Shown piece after piece: positions 10,905 to 21,499 of a DNA stretch of 64,000 bases (positions within the stretch are counted from its first letter, which is position 1; each line of letters starts with the position of its first letter). This DNA is from Liopterus haemorrhoidalis. Lineage: Eukaryota; Arthropoda; Insecta; Coleoptera; Dytiscidae. The notes under the pieces were generated by a model, which ran no database searches, was not told the origin of the DNA, and saw nothing but the letters and a program-made list of their open reading frames with translations. The translations under genes were made by a program, and so were the position numbers. The stretch covers positions 15,159,575-15,223,574 of the forward strand of contig OZ020616.1 of NCBI GenBank assembly GCA_963971575.1, given 5' to 3'.

Positions 10905-11545
10905 ATATTATGCAGGGCGCTAGGAAAATTTTGTCGCACAACTTCAATTTTTACAGTTCCAAAATAATTTCCATCACACTCTATAACTTACTATACCTTT
11001 GTCGAAACCAGTGATCAAAATTTTCTTCCAATTTTTCATCAGTACAGAATAACATGATGATACATACAACGAGACTTATAGTTGGCGATTATTAACGAAA
11101 CGGTGTTCTTTTAGTTAGGGGAACTTTTGACATAGCGGAACAACGTACAGATCTTGCAGAATTTTATGCAGAGCTAGTGCGTTAATATACAGGATTTTCT
11201 CTATCATAATTTTTTAACAGCAGCTACATTTTCCAGAATTATCACTTCCTCAGGTCATCCAGGAGGCCCACGTTCTGGTTCCTTTAGTTCAAAATCACCA
11301 TGGAATATACCAAACATTTCCTCATAGTCACTCTCTAGTTGATAAACTACATTTAAAATTACACAATATTCTCGTCTCGAGATGAACAGCTTTTTTCAAC
11401 TTTATTAAACAAAATCTCAACACAGATTGAAGATCGTGGCTTTGTTTATATGCAATACTTATGTTTGATTTGGTAATCGATATCGATATCGCTATTTATT
11501 TATTTTAGTGCACGACAAAACTTTTCTAGCGCCCTACGTATAATA
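10905..11545. repeat. Inverted-repeat element ending in AGGGCGCTAG, unclassified
   Basis: The sequence near 10909-10936 (GCAGGGCGCTAGGAAAATTT, then TGTCG) is the approximate reverse complement of 11513-11537. TATATTAT-type sequence lies outside on both sides. No reading frame was recognised in the 600-bp interior. A TA target site is possible but the boundaries are uncertain. Confidence 0.5.
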
Positions 11546-12276
11546 TACTTACGTAAAATATTGCAAGAAAGGTTTCGTTAAATTAACGATTTTTTGCTTT
11601 AGGACCCCGAAAGACTAGATCCAAAACTGCCTTCATTTTCAATGCACTTTTCCATATGGTACAACCAGTTATGGAAGCCCTGGGTCCGCCATTCAGGTGT
11701 CACCTCAGAAACGATTTTCGTAGGTTTCGTAAGGTTTTTATGTAAGTCAGTATTATACGGCGGGTGAGTCATTTCTTCCGTTGCTGAAGTGGCCAGGAAT
11801 TCGGAAGTTCTTGCTGCTCTATGTGGTCGTGCATTATCATAATGAAGAAGGATTATCCCTTTCGGCCATTTTTCTCGTACTTTTTGGAATACATCAGGCA
11901 AACAAATTGTGGTATACCATTCAGCAGTGATGGTACTACAATGTTCCAATGGAATAATGACAAGATGTCCCGTACGTCCGAAGAATGAAGCAACCATTTT
12001 CTTGCAAGCGCTCGGTACGTTTCATGTTGACTGTTTGTATTCGTCTGGGAAGATCCATTGGGCCGACTATCGCTTACTTTCTAGTTCGTAACAGTAAATC
12101 CATGTTTCGTCACTTGTTACTATGTCGGAGACAGCTTTTGACTGGCATCTGTTAAATCTAATGAGAATTTTTGCTCCACTCCATTGAATCCATTATCTAT
12201 CAAAAAAAAGCTAAACCGCAAAATTTAAGTAGCAACTCTCGTAGTTAATTAAACAAGTGTATGTCAGTGTTGCACA

Positions 12277-12513
12277 GGCGTGCATCCAGGAATTATCCTG
12301 GGGGGGGGCTCAGAAAATAAAATTGTTTTAAAAGGGTAGGAATCGGAAAATTATTTGGAAACAAATACTGGCTAAAAGCACTTTATTTTCCAAAATGCAA
12401 GTGTTGACCTAAACAAAAAGGTCAACACTTGTAGTTCGACACAAACCACGTATTTTTTTAGCTCTTGGCAGGGGGGGGGGTTGTCCCCGTGATCTCCCTT
12501 ATGGGTGCACGAC
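12277..12513. repeat. Degenerate hAT-type MITE with G-runs
   Basis: The ends read GTGCATCCAGGAAT and, inverted, ATGGGTGCACGAC, recalling the CAGTGGCGCACCCAGG family at 8341 and 35097. Inside are G-runs at about 12300 and 12471 and the AAAAAGGTCAACACTT module. No clean target duplication was found. Confidence 0.45.
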
Positions 12514-12568
12514 CATTATTACGACATTTGCCCAACGTATTCTAACCATTTTAGGTTTGAACAACTTA

Positions 12569-12827
12569 GGCCCGGTCTTTCCACCTTCAGATAAAGTCCC
12601 AGGTAACTATCTGACAGATAAGGTTATTTGTAACTTCATCTGCTGTGTAAATGTCAATACCAGTCAGTGAATCCAATACGTCAGTCTCATTATCCGTTAG
12701 ATAACTATCCGATAGATACATTTGTATAGAAAGAAGGGATGACATTTACTCAGCAGATGAAGTTAAAAATAACCTTATTTGTCAGATAGTTACCTGGGAC
12801 TTTATCTGAAGGTGGAAAGACCGGGCC
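12569..12827. mobile_element. PIF/Harbinger MITE with long inverted repeats
   Basis: This is a 259-bp element. The TIR GGCCCGGTCTTTCCACCTTC continues as an imperfect inverted arm of roughly 85-90 bp (to about 12656 on the left and from about 12738 on the right). The target duplication TTA is exact (12566-12568, 12828-12830). It has no coding capacity and would fold into a long hairpin. A diverged partial copy is at about 18935-19105. Confidence 0.88.
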
Positions 12828-12916
12828 TTAAAGTAGTAAAATTTGGTGTAGAACAGGGGTTTATTGTGTAAGCTTTTCGACAATTCTTTTTACAGTGTCT
12901 TGTCGAAAGTTCCCAC

Positions 12917-13069
12917 AGGCCGACCAGCGTAGCGTAGTGGCATGTGCACTACGTTGCTAAAGTCTCTAGTTCGAATCCTGTTCAGGCATGGAATTTTTCA
13001 AAAATAAGAATTATCCTGGCTAATTGCAGAAGCAGCAAAATCCATTAAAATAAAACAAACAAAAACAAG
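12917..13069 (+). repeat. tRNA-derived SINE, plus copy
   Basis: The head GCCGACCAGCGTAGCGTAGT resembles a tRNA 5' half with an A-box-like TAGCGTAGTGG. It is followed at 12969-12978 by a B box (GTTCGAATCC) and then a tRNA-unrelated body ending near an A-rich tail. Minus-strand copies are at 26371-26495 and 42919-43038, and a 5' stub is at 13304-13345. It is not scored as a tRNA gene because the acceptor stem does not pair. Confidence 0.75.
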
Positions 13070-13303
13070 CTCCTACTGTACAGGATGCATAAAAGGTATT
13101 TTGACTGCGTGAAAGTGACTATCGACAAGTTACAGAATAAACCTCCAGGAGAACCAGTATTCCAATGGAACACTGGAGCAAAAATCTGACATCGGTTTCA
13201 ACAATAAATTGCGCTACTATCTTTATCTTTTACCATCCTCTCCCACTGAATATGATTGTAGAGGACCATTTTAAACAATTGAACATATTTTACATGATTG
13301 TTT

Positions 13304-13345
13304 TGCCGACCAGCCTAGCATAGTGGTAGCAAAGGCCATAAATGT
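13304..13345 (+). repeat. SINE head fragment
   Basis: GCCGACCAGCCTAGCATAGT followed by GGTAGC repeats the first 40 bases of the SINE at 12917. The preceding 13200-13300 contains a legible non-LTR C-terminal zinc-knuckle scrap (TIEHILHDC), so two retroelement remnants abut here. Confidence 0.55.
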
Positions 13346-13412
13346 GAAAAAATAGAACCGATTGTCCCTTGCTATATTCTAGAATTGAAGTAATACATGA
13401 TTAAAAACTTAC

Positions 13413-13540
13413 GGGCCCTGGAAAATAGTTGAATTCCCTTGAACGCCCGACATGCGTGATTTTGCAATAGTTCCTTTCCTTAAGGATCTTCTGCTATGGG
13501 ACTTGGAAGAACTGCTTAAATGACCTATGCTTTTCGGCAT
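13413..13540 (-). CDS. PDE10A: PDE10-type phosphodiesterase, first coding exon (initiator ATG)
   Basis: The ATG at 13540-13538 (context ACAAG-ATG-C) has an in-frame TAA nine bases upstream, which fixes the start. The 42 complete codons encode MPKSIGHLSSSSKSHSRRSL and continue with a basic, Ser/Arg-rich stretch to IFQG. The exon ends CAGGGCC-C/GTAAGT (GT 13412-13411), leaving two bases that complete a Pro codon with the first base of the exon at 9412. The unstructured basic N-terminus is plausible for a PDE10 isoform, where N-termini vary between species. The assignment rests on phase and position, because this short region has no recognisable domain. Confidence 0.68.
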
Positions 13541-14400
13541 CTTGTATTATTACTTTAAATAACAATCTAACTAGTCCGAAAATATCGTTCAACACGTCGT
13601 CAGTATCGTCGCCTTTCGTAGGTCAGTTTCTCTTTTTAACTTTCTATACAATGTCAGTTCTGTGCGTAATTCGGAACAATGAAAATCAGTTATCTCCTGT
13701 ATATAAACTCAGTATGATAAAAAATCTGTAATATCTGTATATTCTTCTCTTTTTCAGTTTTATAATAGTATAAAGGTGACAATGTCAGTTTTAAATACTG
13801 GACTTCCAAATGATGTTAATTATAAAACCAACGTAGAATAGTTTCTGGAATATATGCTGGCTTTATTGAAAGCCAAAATAAGCAAAAAAAAAAACGTTTT
13901 AACTTTTTGTAAATGTATAAAAGACATTAAGTAAAACAAGTAAAAAATATACTGCAAACAATTTTTATTTTTACGTTAACTACGATTGTCTATCATGTCA
14001 AAACAATTAAATGTCAAAAAAATGTCATATTTTGAATATACATATGATTATTTTATACTAGCTGGAGTACCCGTACTACACACGGCTTTTGTAATGTGTA
14101 TTTTGAGAAATTTATATTTCAATCAGAACACAAAATAATCGTTTCTTCATTCTTAACTATTTTTTTGCATATGAAGGTTCAGAGAGAAAAACGATGATAG
14201 TTCATTTTTAGACAAAAGTGAAATATTAGTGCCATTTGTTAGCTTGTGAACAAAAATATCTATATCTACTACGATTAAGGGGGAAATCCAATGTGAGTCC
14301 AGAAAAAAATGCATTCAAAGATATACACTAAGGAAGTACGGAAGGGAAGTACGATAAAAATCCCGTGCGTCGGGGGAAAAATGATGAAAGTCCTACCGCT
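13541..14400. other. Intergenic or 5' flank of PDE10; no gene seen
   Basis: This AT-rich sequence should contain the promoter or 5' UTR of the isoform starting at 13540, but I see no definite TATA or initiator arrangement. A transposon-like scrap (CTAGCTGGAGTACCCGTACT at about 14059) is present. Confidence 0.4.
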
Positions 14401-14404
14401 GTCT

Positions 14405-15230
14405 GAGAGTGGAGGCTAGATGTCCATTTACAAGGCTCTTTATAAGGCTAAATGTCCATTCCCCACTAGGGCTGTGCGATGCTTCAAAATTCTGCACAAT
14501 GAGCAGTCATTAATTTCCTACCGGAACACGTTTTTTGGTCGCTATCTAAAGGGAAATGTCATATGGCAACCTCCATCTAGAGGGGCAAGAACAAAACGAT
14601 GCGGCCACCACCACAATGTCACCTTTCCAACTCCTACGACGCTCGTCTTCCTGTAAATAGCGCTAAGTACAATGACTTAAAACAGTGTTTCTCAACAGGT
14701 GGTCCGCGGACCACCAGTGGTCCCCAGAAAAATTTTAGTGGTCCGCGAAAGTTTTTATATGTGTGTTTTGCAGTTTATTCTTTATTTTTTATGCATATTT
14801 GGCTGTGTGAATTGAAATGCATACATATCGCTACAATAGTTATTGGATACAATAAACATGTCAGATGAGTATCGAGAAACCGTCAAAAATGTATCGACTC
14901 GATAAGGTTTATTGTATCAATAACTATTGAGGCGATATCGTGTCAATAAATTTTTTTTCCAGAAACCGGCTCTAAATATATTTGTTTTTTTGCAAAAAAT
15001 TAACCAACAGTTATTATTAGTGGTCCGCGTTATTAAATTATATATTATACTGGTCCGCGGCGTGTTTTTGGTAGAGAAACACTGACTTAAAACATTTGCC
15101 GCTTTTAAAGATTCCTCAACAACCCACAGACTGTTTTACATCACACTCCCGAGAACGGAAAGCCTTCAAGAGGAAAACCCTGAAGACAACTATGTCGATT
15201 ATGAGATGGATGATGAATGAATAAATACCA
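14405..15230 (+). pseudogene. Unidentified coding remnant split by a hAT MITE
   Basis: A frame at 14420-14656 and a second one overlapping 14599-14682 read into the hAT element at 14683. After the element (15085 on) a frame continues (TFAAFKDSSTTHRLFYITLP) to an acidic C-terminus NYVDYEMDDE and a stop near 15220. The composition suggests the C-terminal end of a transposon protein, but I do not recognise the family. Confidence 0.4.
14683..15084 (+). mobile_element. hAT MITE, GGTCCGCGGACC family, copy 2, with a nested palindrome
   Basis: TIR CAGTGTTTCTC/GAGAAACACTG with an exact 8-bp duplication ACTTAAAA (14675-14682, 15085-15092). It is 402 bp, longer than copy 1 (315 bp), because of an insertion at about 14823-14942 whose arms (ATCGCTACAATAGTTATTGG and its near reverse complement around 14908-14940) form a 30-bp imperfect hairpin, itself a small MITE. 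Confidence 0.93.
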
Positions 15231-15369
15231 CGGATTTTTCAATGACATGTTTTTAGCTTAGGCTTTAGCTTGAATACTAGTTATGTTAGAATAGTTTAGC
15301 TAGAATAAGGTTATGTTCAGTGGGATACAGTAAAAGATCATTAATTGATGACTGTACAACTGCCACTGC

Positions 15370-15640
15370 AATGCAATTGTTAGAAGTGATCCACACTTAC
15401 GATTTAAAAGATGTGTACCCTAACATTGGCATTGCACTGCGCATATTTTTAACGCTCCCTGTAACTGTTGCTTCGAATTAACGCAGTTTTAGTAAATTAA
15501 AGTTAATAAAAAATTATTTGCGTTCTACAATGGGCCAAGAGCTTGTAAAATTTAGGTTTAATATCAATAGAAAATACTAGAAAATACAGCGCAGTCATTA
15601 AATTCTGAAGACTTAATTAACGAATTTTCGCAGTTAAAAG
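15370..15640 (+). pseudogene. hAT transposase C-terminal dimerisation domain remnant
   Basis: Translation shows LLEVIHTYDLKDVYPNIGIA, then LRIFLTLPVTVAS, one stop, and RSFSKLKLIKNYLRSTMGQE. This is the signature of the hAT C-terminal dimerisation region (ZMYM1-like transposases). The rest of the transposase is not present nearby. No ends were identified. Confidence 0.7.
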
Positions 15641-15659
15641 CCAGAAAAGTTCATATTAT

Positions 15660-16010
15660 TTAATTTTCCAATCCGTTAAAGTGATTATATAATATATTAT
15701 TAAAATACCTAAATATTTATTATTTTTTGTTCAAATATCCCTTTTTTTGTCATTAAATATATATATTTTTATTTATTTTGTTATTCAATTATTAATATAA
15801 GATTTCTTTAGCCTTATTCATTTAGGTGTTTTTCATTTTGTGTTTTATTGACCTAGAGTTTATATTTTGTCCCTTTTTATATTAGTTGATTATCATGATT
15901 TTTGAGTTTATTAAAAGATTTGTAACATAATTTGTTAATATAATCGTTAATATTGCAATTTAAACCAAACCAAAGAAAAAGGTTAAAACTAAACTAAAAA
16001 ATAATACCAA
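15660..16010. other. AT-rich spacer; nothing recognised
   Basis: Low-complexity A/T sequence between the hAT remnant and the LINE. No frame, repeat boundary or RNA motif could be supported. Confidence 0.5.
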
Positions 16011-16013
16011 CGA

Positions 16014-16832
16014 ATGAGTTCTAGAGCTCTTTCTAAAATTGTGTTAAAAAACAGTAGAAAACAAAGCTGGCAGCAATATGTGTCTACCCTGACCGCTGAC
16101 ACTCCTATTAAAGAATTATGGAACAAGATAAGAAAAATTAAAGGATCAAAAACCATATACGAAACATCTTGCCTTATTAAAAACCAAACGATAATCTCAG
16201 CTCCACAAGAAATAGCTAATACTTTCGCAGACGTATTTGAAAATACTTCGAGTGGCTCTATGTATGAAAACGAATTCTTACATTATAAAAAGGGCCAAGA
16301 AGAAGAAATAATAGTAAATGAGAGAGAAAATGAAGATATGAATCTACCACTAACACACAATGAGCTTTATGAAGTACTAAAGGAATTGAAAAACAATAGC
16401 AGTCAAGGGCCAGACAACATCACCTACGAAATGATACAGCACCTGCCTAAAAACACTCTTGAATACCTTCTAGCTATTTACAATAATATTTGGCTAAATA
16501 ACGTATATCCCGACAAATGGAGAGAAGTCACAGTGCTCCCAATCCACAAACCAAACAAAAATAAAACAGATCCTCTAAACTATCGTCCAATAGCACTTGC
16601 AAACACAATGAGCAAAATCTTAGAAAGAATTGTCAACAAAAGAATTGTGTGGCACTTGGAAAAAAACAACTTACTTATTAACGAACAATGTGGATTCAGA
16701 AAAGGAAGAAAAACCAAAGACCAAGTTGCTCTTACTTCTGAAATATTAATACCAAATAATTTTACGCACCAGGCGCCAATTTATGTTGTTGCGGCACTGA
16801 AAACGAAGATAGAAACAACGGACGTACTTTGA
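16014..16832 (+). pseudogene. Non-LTR retrotransposon reverse-transcriptase fragment
   Basis: An open frame of 272 codons holds the region between endonuclease and RT: KELKNNSSQGPDNITYEMIQ, then VTVLPIHKPNKNKTDPLNYR and PIALANTMSKILERIVNKRI, ending with INEQCGFRKGRKTKDQ. These are the N-terminal RT blocks of Jockey/I-type elements. The YxDD box is missing because the frame is cut at 16834 by a hAT element. It is truncated 5' (a stop lies just upstream of 16014). Confidence 0.8.
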
Positions 16833-16833
16833 T

Positions 16834-18658
16834 CAGTGGCGGCTGAGACAGGGAGGCGCTGGGACAGTGACCTCCTAAAAATTTTTAGTAAAAAAGCTAA
16901 ATTTAATACTTTATTTATACTTCTTTAAAATTGCATTAAAGTAGCTAGATATATCTGCATATTTTTATTTTTATTATTTCTTATTCAAAGATTTTTCATA
17001 TTAATGTTAGATTTAAAAAATTTAAATCAAGACAACAACGCTCTTCCGAGCGTTGTTGGACACATCACGGAGTGTCCCAAGATACAGCGTTGCCACATGC
17101 AATATCTAATGTTCTTATCTACATATGAAGCAAAAATTTACTAAGAACGGCAACAGCGGCGAAGGTTAGTGTTGTATGTATTAGTGAATTACGGCCGGTG
17201 TCCCGTAGCTTAGTTCGGTCGTTGTGATTTGTGACAAGTACTTAAACGTGAAAATGAATCCAATGAATATTAAAATATACTGTATATTTTAATAAAACTA
17301 ACGTGTTTAACTATGAAACAAAATTATTAATAAAAAATCAGCTGTGGCCACCACAGGACCGACCGCCATTATAAAGTACTTGTATAAAATATATTCTAAC
17401 AGCAGAGTAGAAATATCTTGGCCTAATATTTTCTAACAGAGATATTATTTATCATGACCATGGAAACGTTACATATAAGTATGAAAATTTGAGACTTTGA
17501 AAAAATTTTACAAAAATTTACGACAAATTTTTCGAAATTTTTCTTTTCATCATAAAACATCTCAAATAAAAGTTATTAGTTATTGCATTTATAGCAACTT
17601 TTGTTAATAAATTTTTTCGAAATATTTTTCTGTTGCTAAATATTTGCAAAAATCTTAAAATCGACACGAGTAAACTCCCATTTTTAGTCAACCGATTTTT
17701 ACCAAAAGTTGATCAACATTGATGGCAGAAGTTTAAATATGAAGTTTCATAAAAATCCATTTATCCGAATTTGCTCTACACGTGTACACAGACAGACAGG
17801 CGGACGGACGGACAGACGGACGGACAGACAGACCGACAGACATCATGCTAAAAATAGTCAAAACGTTATGTAGGGACCTCAATTCGTGGAGATCCATCGA
17901 AATCTCGAAATCGGTATGATCACAATACCTCCCTTATATATGTTGGCGGTCGGTAAAAATATGGGTCCTCATCGGCCAAAATAGAATATTTCCCAACAGG
18001 ATAAAAATGGAAATAGAACATTTAATAGAAAGTTTAGTGAAAAACAATATTTAAATACAAGTTGGTTGTGCCGATGTGATAAATAAACTGTTTTTTTTTT
18101 TTTTTTTGTTTCCTGTGTTTGATTTGCTCATCAGACGCATATGAAATAAAGACAGTAAATAGTGTTAAAGATATTAAACATTTCAAAGATAAAGTTCTTA
18201 AACATAATGTGTCTCATAAACATATGCATTATTCGGTCAAATTTGCCATGCTGGGATCGGTAAATATACGATTTCAACTTGATACTGCGTATAAACGTTC
18301 AATTAAAGAACATAACGAAAAGGTTAAATCTAATATTTAAATACATGTGAATATGTGTAGGTATCTGCTTAATTAATAACCAAATATTTTATGTTTCTGA
18401 CTACAAAGCATTGTCTTAATAATATTGCAATTTTAATAATAATAATAATAATAATAGAAGTAATAACTACAAAAATGATAATAATAATATTGACCATAAA
18501 TCTTAATAAAAGTGCCAGATTTGTCAGTTTTTCTAGTTGCAGAACATTTTTTCAGGTATTTTTTATTTATTTACTTTTTTCTCGTATAACTATATTTTAA
18601 TAGATATATATGGGAAAAAAAGTGTCCTCCCAAATATTTTACTCACCAGCCGCTACTG
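16834..18658. mobile_element. hAT element (non-autonomous), CAGTGGCGGCTGA ends
   Basis: The left end CAGTGGCGGCTG and right end CAGCCGCTACTG are inverted repeats. The 8-bp target duplication ACTTTGAT is exact (16826-16833, 18659-18666). The 1.8-kb interior contains a (GACA/GACG)n tract at 17789-17842 and no recognisable transposase. A short frame at 18119-18340 has no known domain. It interrupts the LINE frame ending at 16832. Confidence 0.9.
17789..17842 (+). repeat. (GACA/GACG)n simple repeat
   Basis: About 54 bp of alternating GACA, GGCG and GACG tetramers inside the hAT element. Confidence 0.9.
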
Positions 18659-18934
18659 ACTTTGATAAGCGTAGTTCAAATACGTAGCTTACATAGAATT
18701 GTATTATATTTATATTTGTTTATCGGTTTATTATAGACCGACCGGCATCAGGTTTCTCCTGAACTATATACAGCGTTTCTTCCATTTTTATGTTATTCAT
18801 GTGGTCTTCCCTTTCGGCGCACAAAAGAAACAATCTATGTTTTTACTCACCCTTGACCAGGCAACATAGAGCCACTGGCCTGTGGAGTAACAGTTTGCAT
18901 AATATATGTTAATATATATATATTTTATATTAAG

Positions 18935-19105
18935 GTCTGGTCTGTCCACCTTCAGATATAATGACGGTTAACTTTATCTAACAGATAAATAAATTAATAA
19001 ATTTATTATATTTATATTTATTTATAAACACAATATAGCGTCTTTCCAGGTTCCGTTATTCCTACGAATACACAAGGCTATCTGGCAGATATGTTATTCG
19101 GTAGT
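18935..19105. repeat. Diverged fragment of the Harbinger MITE at 12569
   Basis: TAAGGTCTGGTCTGTCCACC, then TTCAGATAT and ATCTAACAGATAA match the left arm of 12569-12827 with substitutions. The right arm survives only partly (TATCTGGCAGATA near 19080). Confidence 0.5.
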
Positions 19106-19285
19106 CAAGCAGCGAATAAGTAACAAAGAAATACTGTCACTGTCAAAAAGTTACAAATCAATTGATTTTACGGAATATTAATTTGCAAAATGGATATGAC
19201 CAATAACTTTGATAACATTGAAATTTATAATTTAGTTCGAATTCGAAATTATATCATACGTGAAAGACACGACTATGACTTAAGG

Positions 19286-20125
19286 CAGCGTTTCCCAAAG
19301 TGTGAGTCGCGACAGAAAATGAGTTGAAAAATTTGGCGGGTCGCGAAAAAAATTGTAAAAACACAAAAAAGATTTTTTTTGTACATATTATTTTTTTTTA
19401 CGTCAGTTAATCACTAGAATAGTGTGTATTTATGCTCTTTATTACTATACTATAGCGGTTTCCAAACTTTGTTCAGTAACGACCCCCTTAGAAAAAAATC
19501 CCATCTCTGCCCCCCCCCCCCCTATTTAGGAAATTTATAAACAATTTGTAAATAATTTCTTTATTGAAATAATAATCACAAAAGTAGCAAAAATATGTAA
19601 TGTAAATAGTTTCTCTAATTCCTAAATATTTATTTTCACAACATAAATCACGAAAATCATATAAAAATAAATTATATTAATATTAAATATGTAATACAAA
19701 TTAAAAATGTAATAAAAATCAATTTTAATGTGAAGTATGGGCTTGTTTCTTCGCACATAATTCGTTAAATCGCGGTTTATATGAAGAAAGAACCACTCTT
19801 ATTTCGTTTTCCACTATTAACCGTGCGCGATATTTTGTTTTAATAACAGCTAATGTGGAAAATCCTGCGACCCGCGACCCCCTGGTGAATCTTGTACGAC
19901 CCCCCAGGGGGTCCCGCCCCCCACTTTGGAAACCGCTGGTATACTATATTCTTTATTACTATACTATACTCTTTATTACTATTTATTATTCTTTATTACT
20001 ATAAAGCTACTGCTTTAAAATAAAATTAGTTTTGTAAATAAATGTTTTTTTTTTTCATAAGATGGGTCGCGAAAAATTTTAAAACCTCGTACCGGATCGC
20101 GGTCAAAAAAGTTTGGGAAACGCTG
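19286..20125. mobile_element. hAT MITE with CAGCGTTTCCCAAA ends, containing a second hAT MITE
   Basis: The ends CAGCGTTTCCCAAAG and TTTGGGAAACGCTG are inverted repeats. The target duplication is ACTTAAGG/ACTTTAGG (19278-19285, 20126-20133; 7 of 8). Both ends also contain GTCGCGA motifs. An internal hAT (19453-19938) inflates it to 840 bp. Confidence 0.88.
19453..19938. mobile_element. hAT MITE nested inside the hAT MITE at 19286
   Basis: The ends (T/C)AGCGGTTTCCAAA and TTTGGAAACCGCTG are inverted repeats. The 8-bp duplication is CTATACTA/GTATACTA (19445-19452, 19939-19946; 7 of 8). C- and G-runs lie near both ends (about 19508 and 19895-19922). No coding. Confidence 0.85.
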
Positions 20126-20133
20126 ACTTTAGG

Positions 20134-20430
20134 CATTATACAGGAGCGATCCATCAGTCCAAATGGCCCCGAGCCGATCCAAAAACTCACCGTGTGTGGG
20201 AGAACTATTATGAATCGGTGAATTTTGCCTGTAAAGCTGGATTTTCGACCGTTCCAAAATCCATGACGCCGAACCATCGAACCATTCATGCCAATGAATG
20301 GTTCGATGGCTCGGCGGTGTCTGCGTTCCCGTGTGTGGCAAAACACCGAGCTGAATGGACCCAAGCCATCCGCTGGACTCGCGGTGTGTGTGCAATCATC
20401 AATCCAAACTACTGTCAGTTTTAATTCAAA
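20134..20430. repeat. GC-richer palindromic element with a 23-bp hairpin
   Basis: This 300-bp block is visibly richer in G+C than its neighbours and reads open on both strands, a consequence of composition and inverted symmetry rather than coding. At its centre, 20267-20289 and 20294-20316 form a 23-bp stem (one G-T type mismatch) around a GCCA loop. The outer arms (GTGTGTGGGAG on the left, CCACACACGGG inverted on the right) are also loosely complementary. I read it as a foldback MITE. Confidence 0.55.
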
Positions 20431-20491
20431 GGAGACTTCAGAATTCGTATGCTCATGTACGAGGGACTAGGAATGACGAGTGCTAGAAATT

Positions 20492-20637
20492 TATGGAACC
20501 GGGTACCCGCAACGATTACACGGATATTACCCACTACCCGTTAATTAACCGTTACCCGTTAGTTACCCGCTACTAGATAATTTGCCCGTTTCCGATAATT
20601 ACCCGTTACCCGTTATTTACCCGCTACCCGTTAGTAT
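20492..20637 (+). repeat. Degenerate tandem array of TTACCCGTTA-like units
   Basis: About 145 bp in which ACCCGTTA, ACCCGCTA or CCCGTT recurs roughly every 9-12 bases at least eleven times. No coding and no terminal repeats were recognised. Confidence 0.75.
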
Positions 20638-20639
20638 AT

Positions 20640-21300
20640 AAAAATGAAAAGTAAGTATAGCGAAATTGATGTTAAGTGTGAATTTTCACACATTTCAGGG
20701 TTTTGTAGGTATTTAATAAGTGTAAAAGCCAACAAAATGCTGGATGTCGAAAAATAATTTTTTAATAAACATTTTTATTGGTTACTTGAGCACATAGGAA
20801 AAATACTAAAACATCTAAAAAACATATCACCCTAAAAATATAAACAAATAGGTGCTTATAGAAAAAAAAATTTTTTTTTTAAAGTTCTGAGTAGAGTAGC
20901 AAATGAATGCCCTTAGTACGTGGATTAACGATAAAAATTTAATTTTTGCAAAATAAATTATTTTGACTTTTGCATTAATTGTGCAAAAAAACATTTTCTC
21001 CCACACCCTGTAGCGCAGATGGTTTAAACTAAAAATCTGAAAAAAATCTAAATAATGTACATTGGTGTGAACTGGAATAGTACAACAGGAATTTTTGATC
21101 AGATTATGTTTTCGGAAAAGAACGCATTTTTCGTTTTTTTTTTCCATTTTTATTTTGTTTAAATTATTTTGTCAAAATTCTAGTTACATTTTTGCAAATG
21201 TTGCAATTAATTTTTAAGAGCGTAAATTTAATAGCCAGTTGGAATTGTTGAAATTGTTGAAATAATGTAATCTCTAAACGTGACTATCTATTGTCTATAG
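20640..21300. other. AT-rich spacer; no gene recognised
   Basis: A minus-strand open stretch at 20827-21147 is Phe/Ile/Lys-rich translation of AT-rich sequence with no domain. I do not call a gene. Confidence 0.45.
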
Positions 21301-21301
21301 C

Positions 21302-21490
21302 CAGTGTTGTAATGTATCTAGTTAAAAGTATCTAGATACAGTAACTAGATACTTTTTCAAGTATCTAGATACAAATTAGATACTTTTTAAGCTATGTATC
21401 TGTATCTGTATCTAAATATTTAAATTTAAGTATCTTGTATCGGTATTTCAGGTACTTTGATCGTTACTTTATTTTTGTACCTTGATACCG
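21302..21490. repeat. TATCTAGATA-rich hAT-like end
   Basis: Starts CAGTGTTGTAATGTATCTAG. It contains repeated palindromes GTATCTAGATAC at 21328 and 21360 and further TATCT(A/G)TATCT runs. Such ends typify certain hAT MITEs, but the partner end was not located. Confidence 0.5.
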
Positions 21491-21499
21491 AGCTGATAT

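Larger units (their letters stand above)
9513..12245 (-). mobile_element. Mariner-like element (outer), transposase pseudogene on the minus strand
   Basis: The left end TA/ACACGACGGTTGCTACTT and the reverse complement of the right end TA/ACTACGAGAGTTGCTACTT form imperfect TIRs with flanking TA. The transposase remnant at about 12180-11600 (minus) has SDETWIYCYE (first catalytic Asp) and LHYDNARPHRAART (second). It then degenerates after NTDLH, so the third-Asp region is deleted or scrambled. A second mariner (9737-10888) and another inverted-repeat element (about 10905-11545) are inserted inside it, which explains the 2.7-kb length. It lies in a PDE10 intron. Confidence 0.75.

Noticed and set aside
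20026..20470. Four overlapping open frames on both strands
   Set aside because: Produced by a GC-richer palindromic element; no codon-level or domain evidence on either strand.
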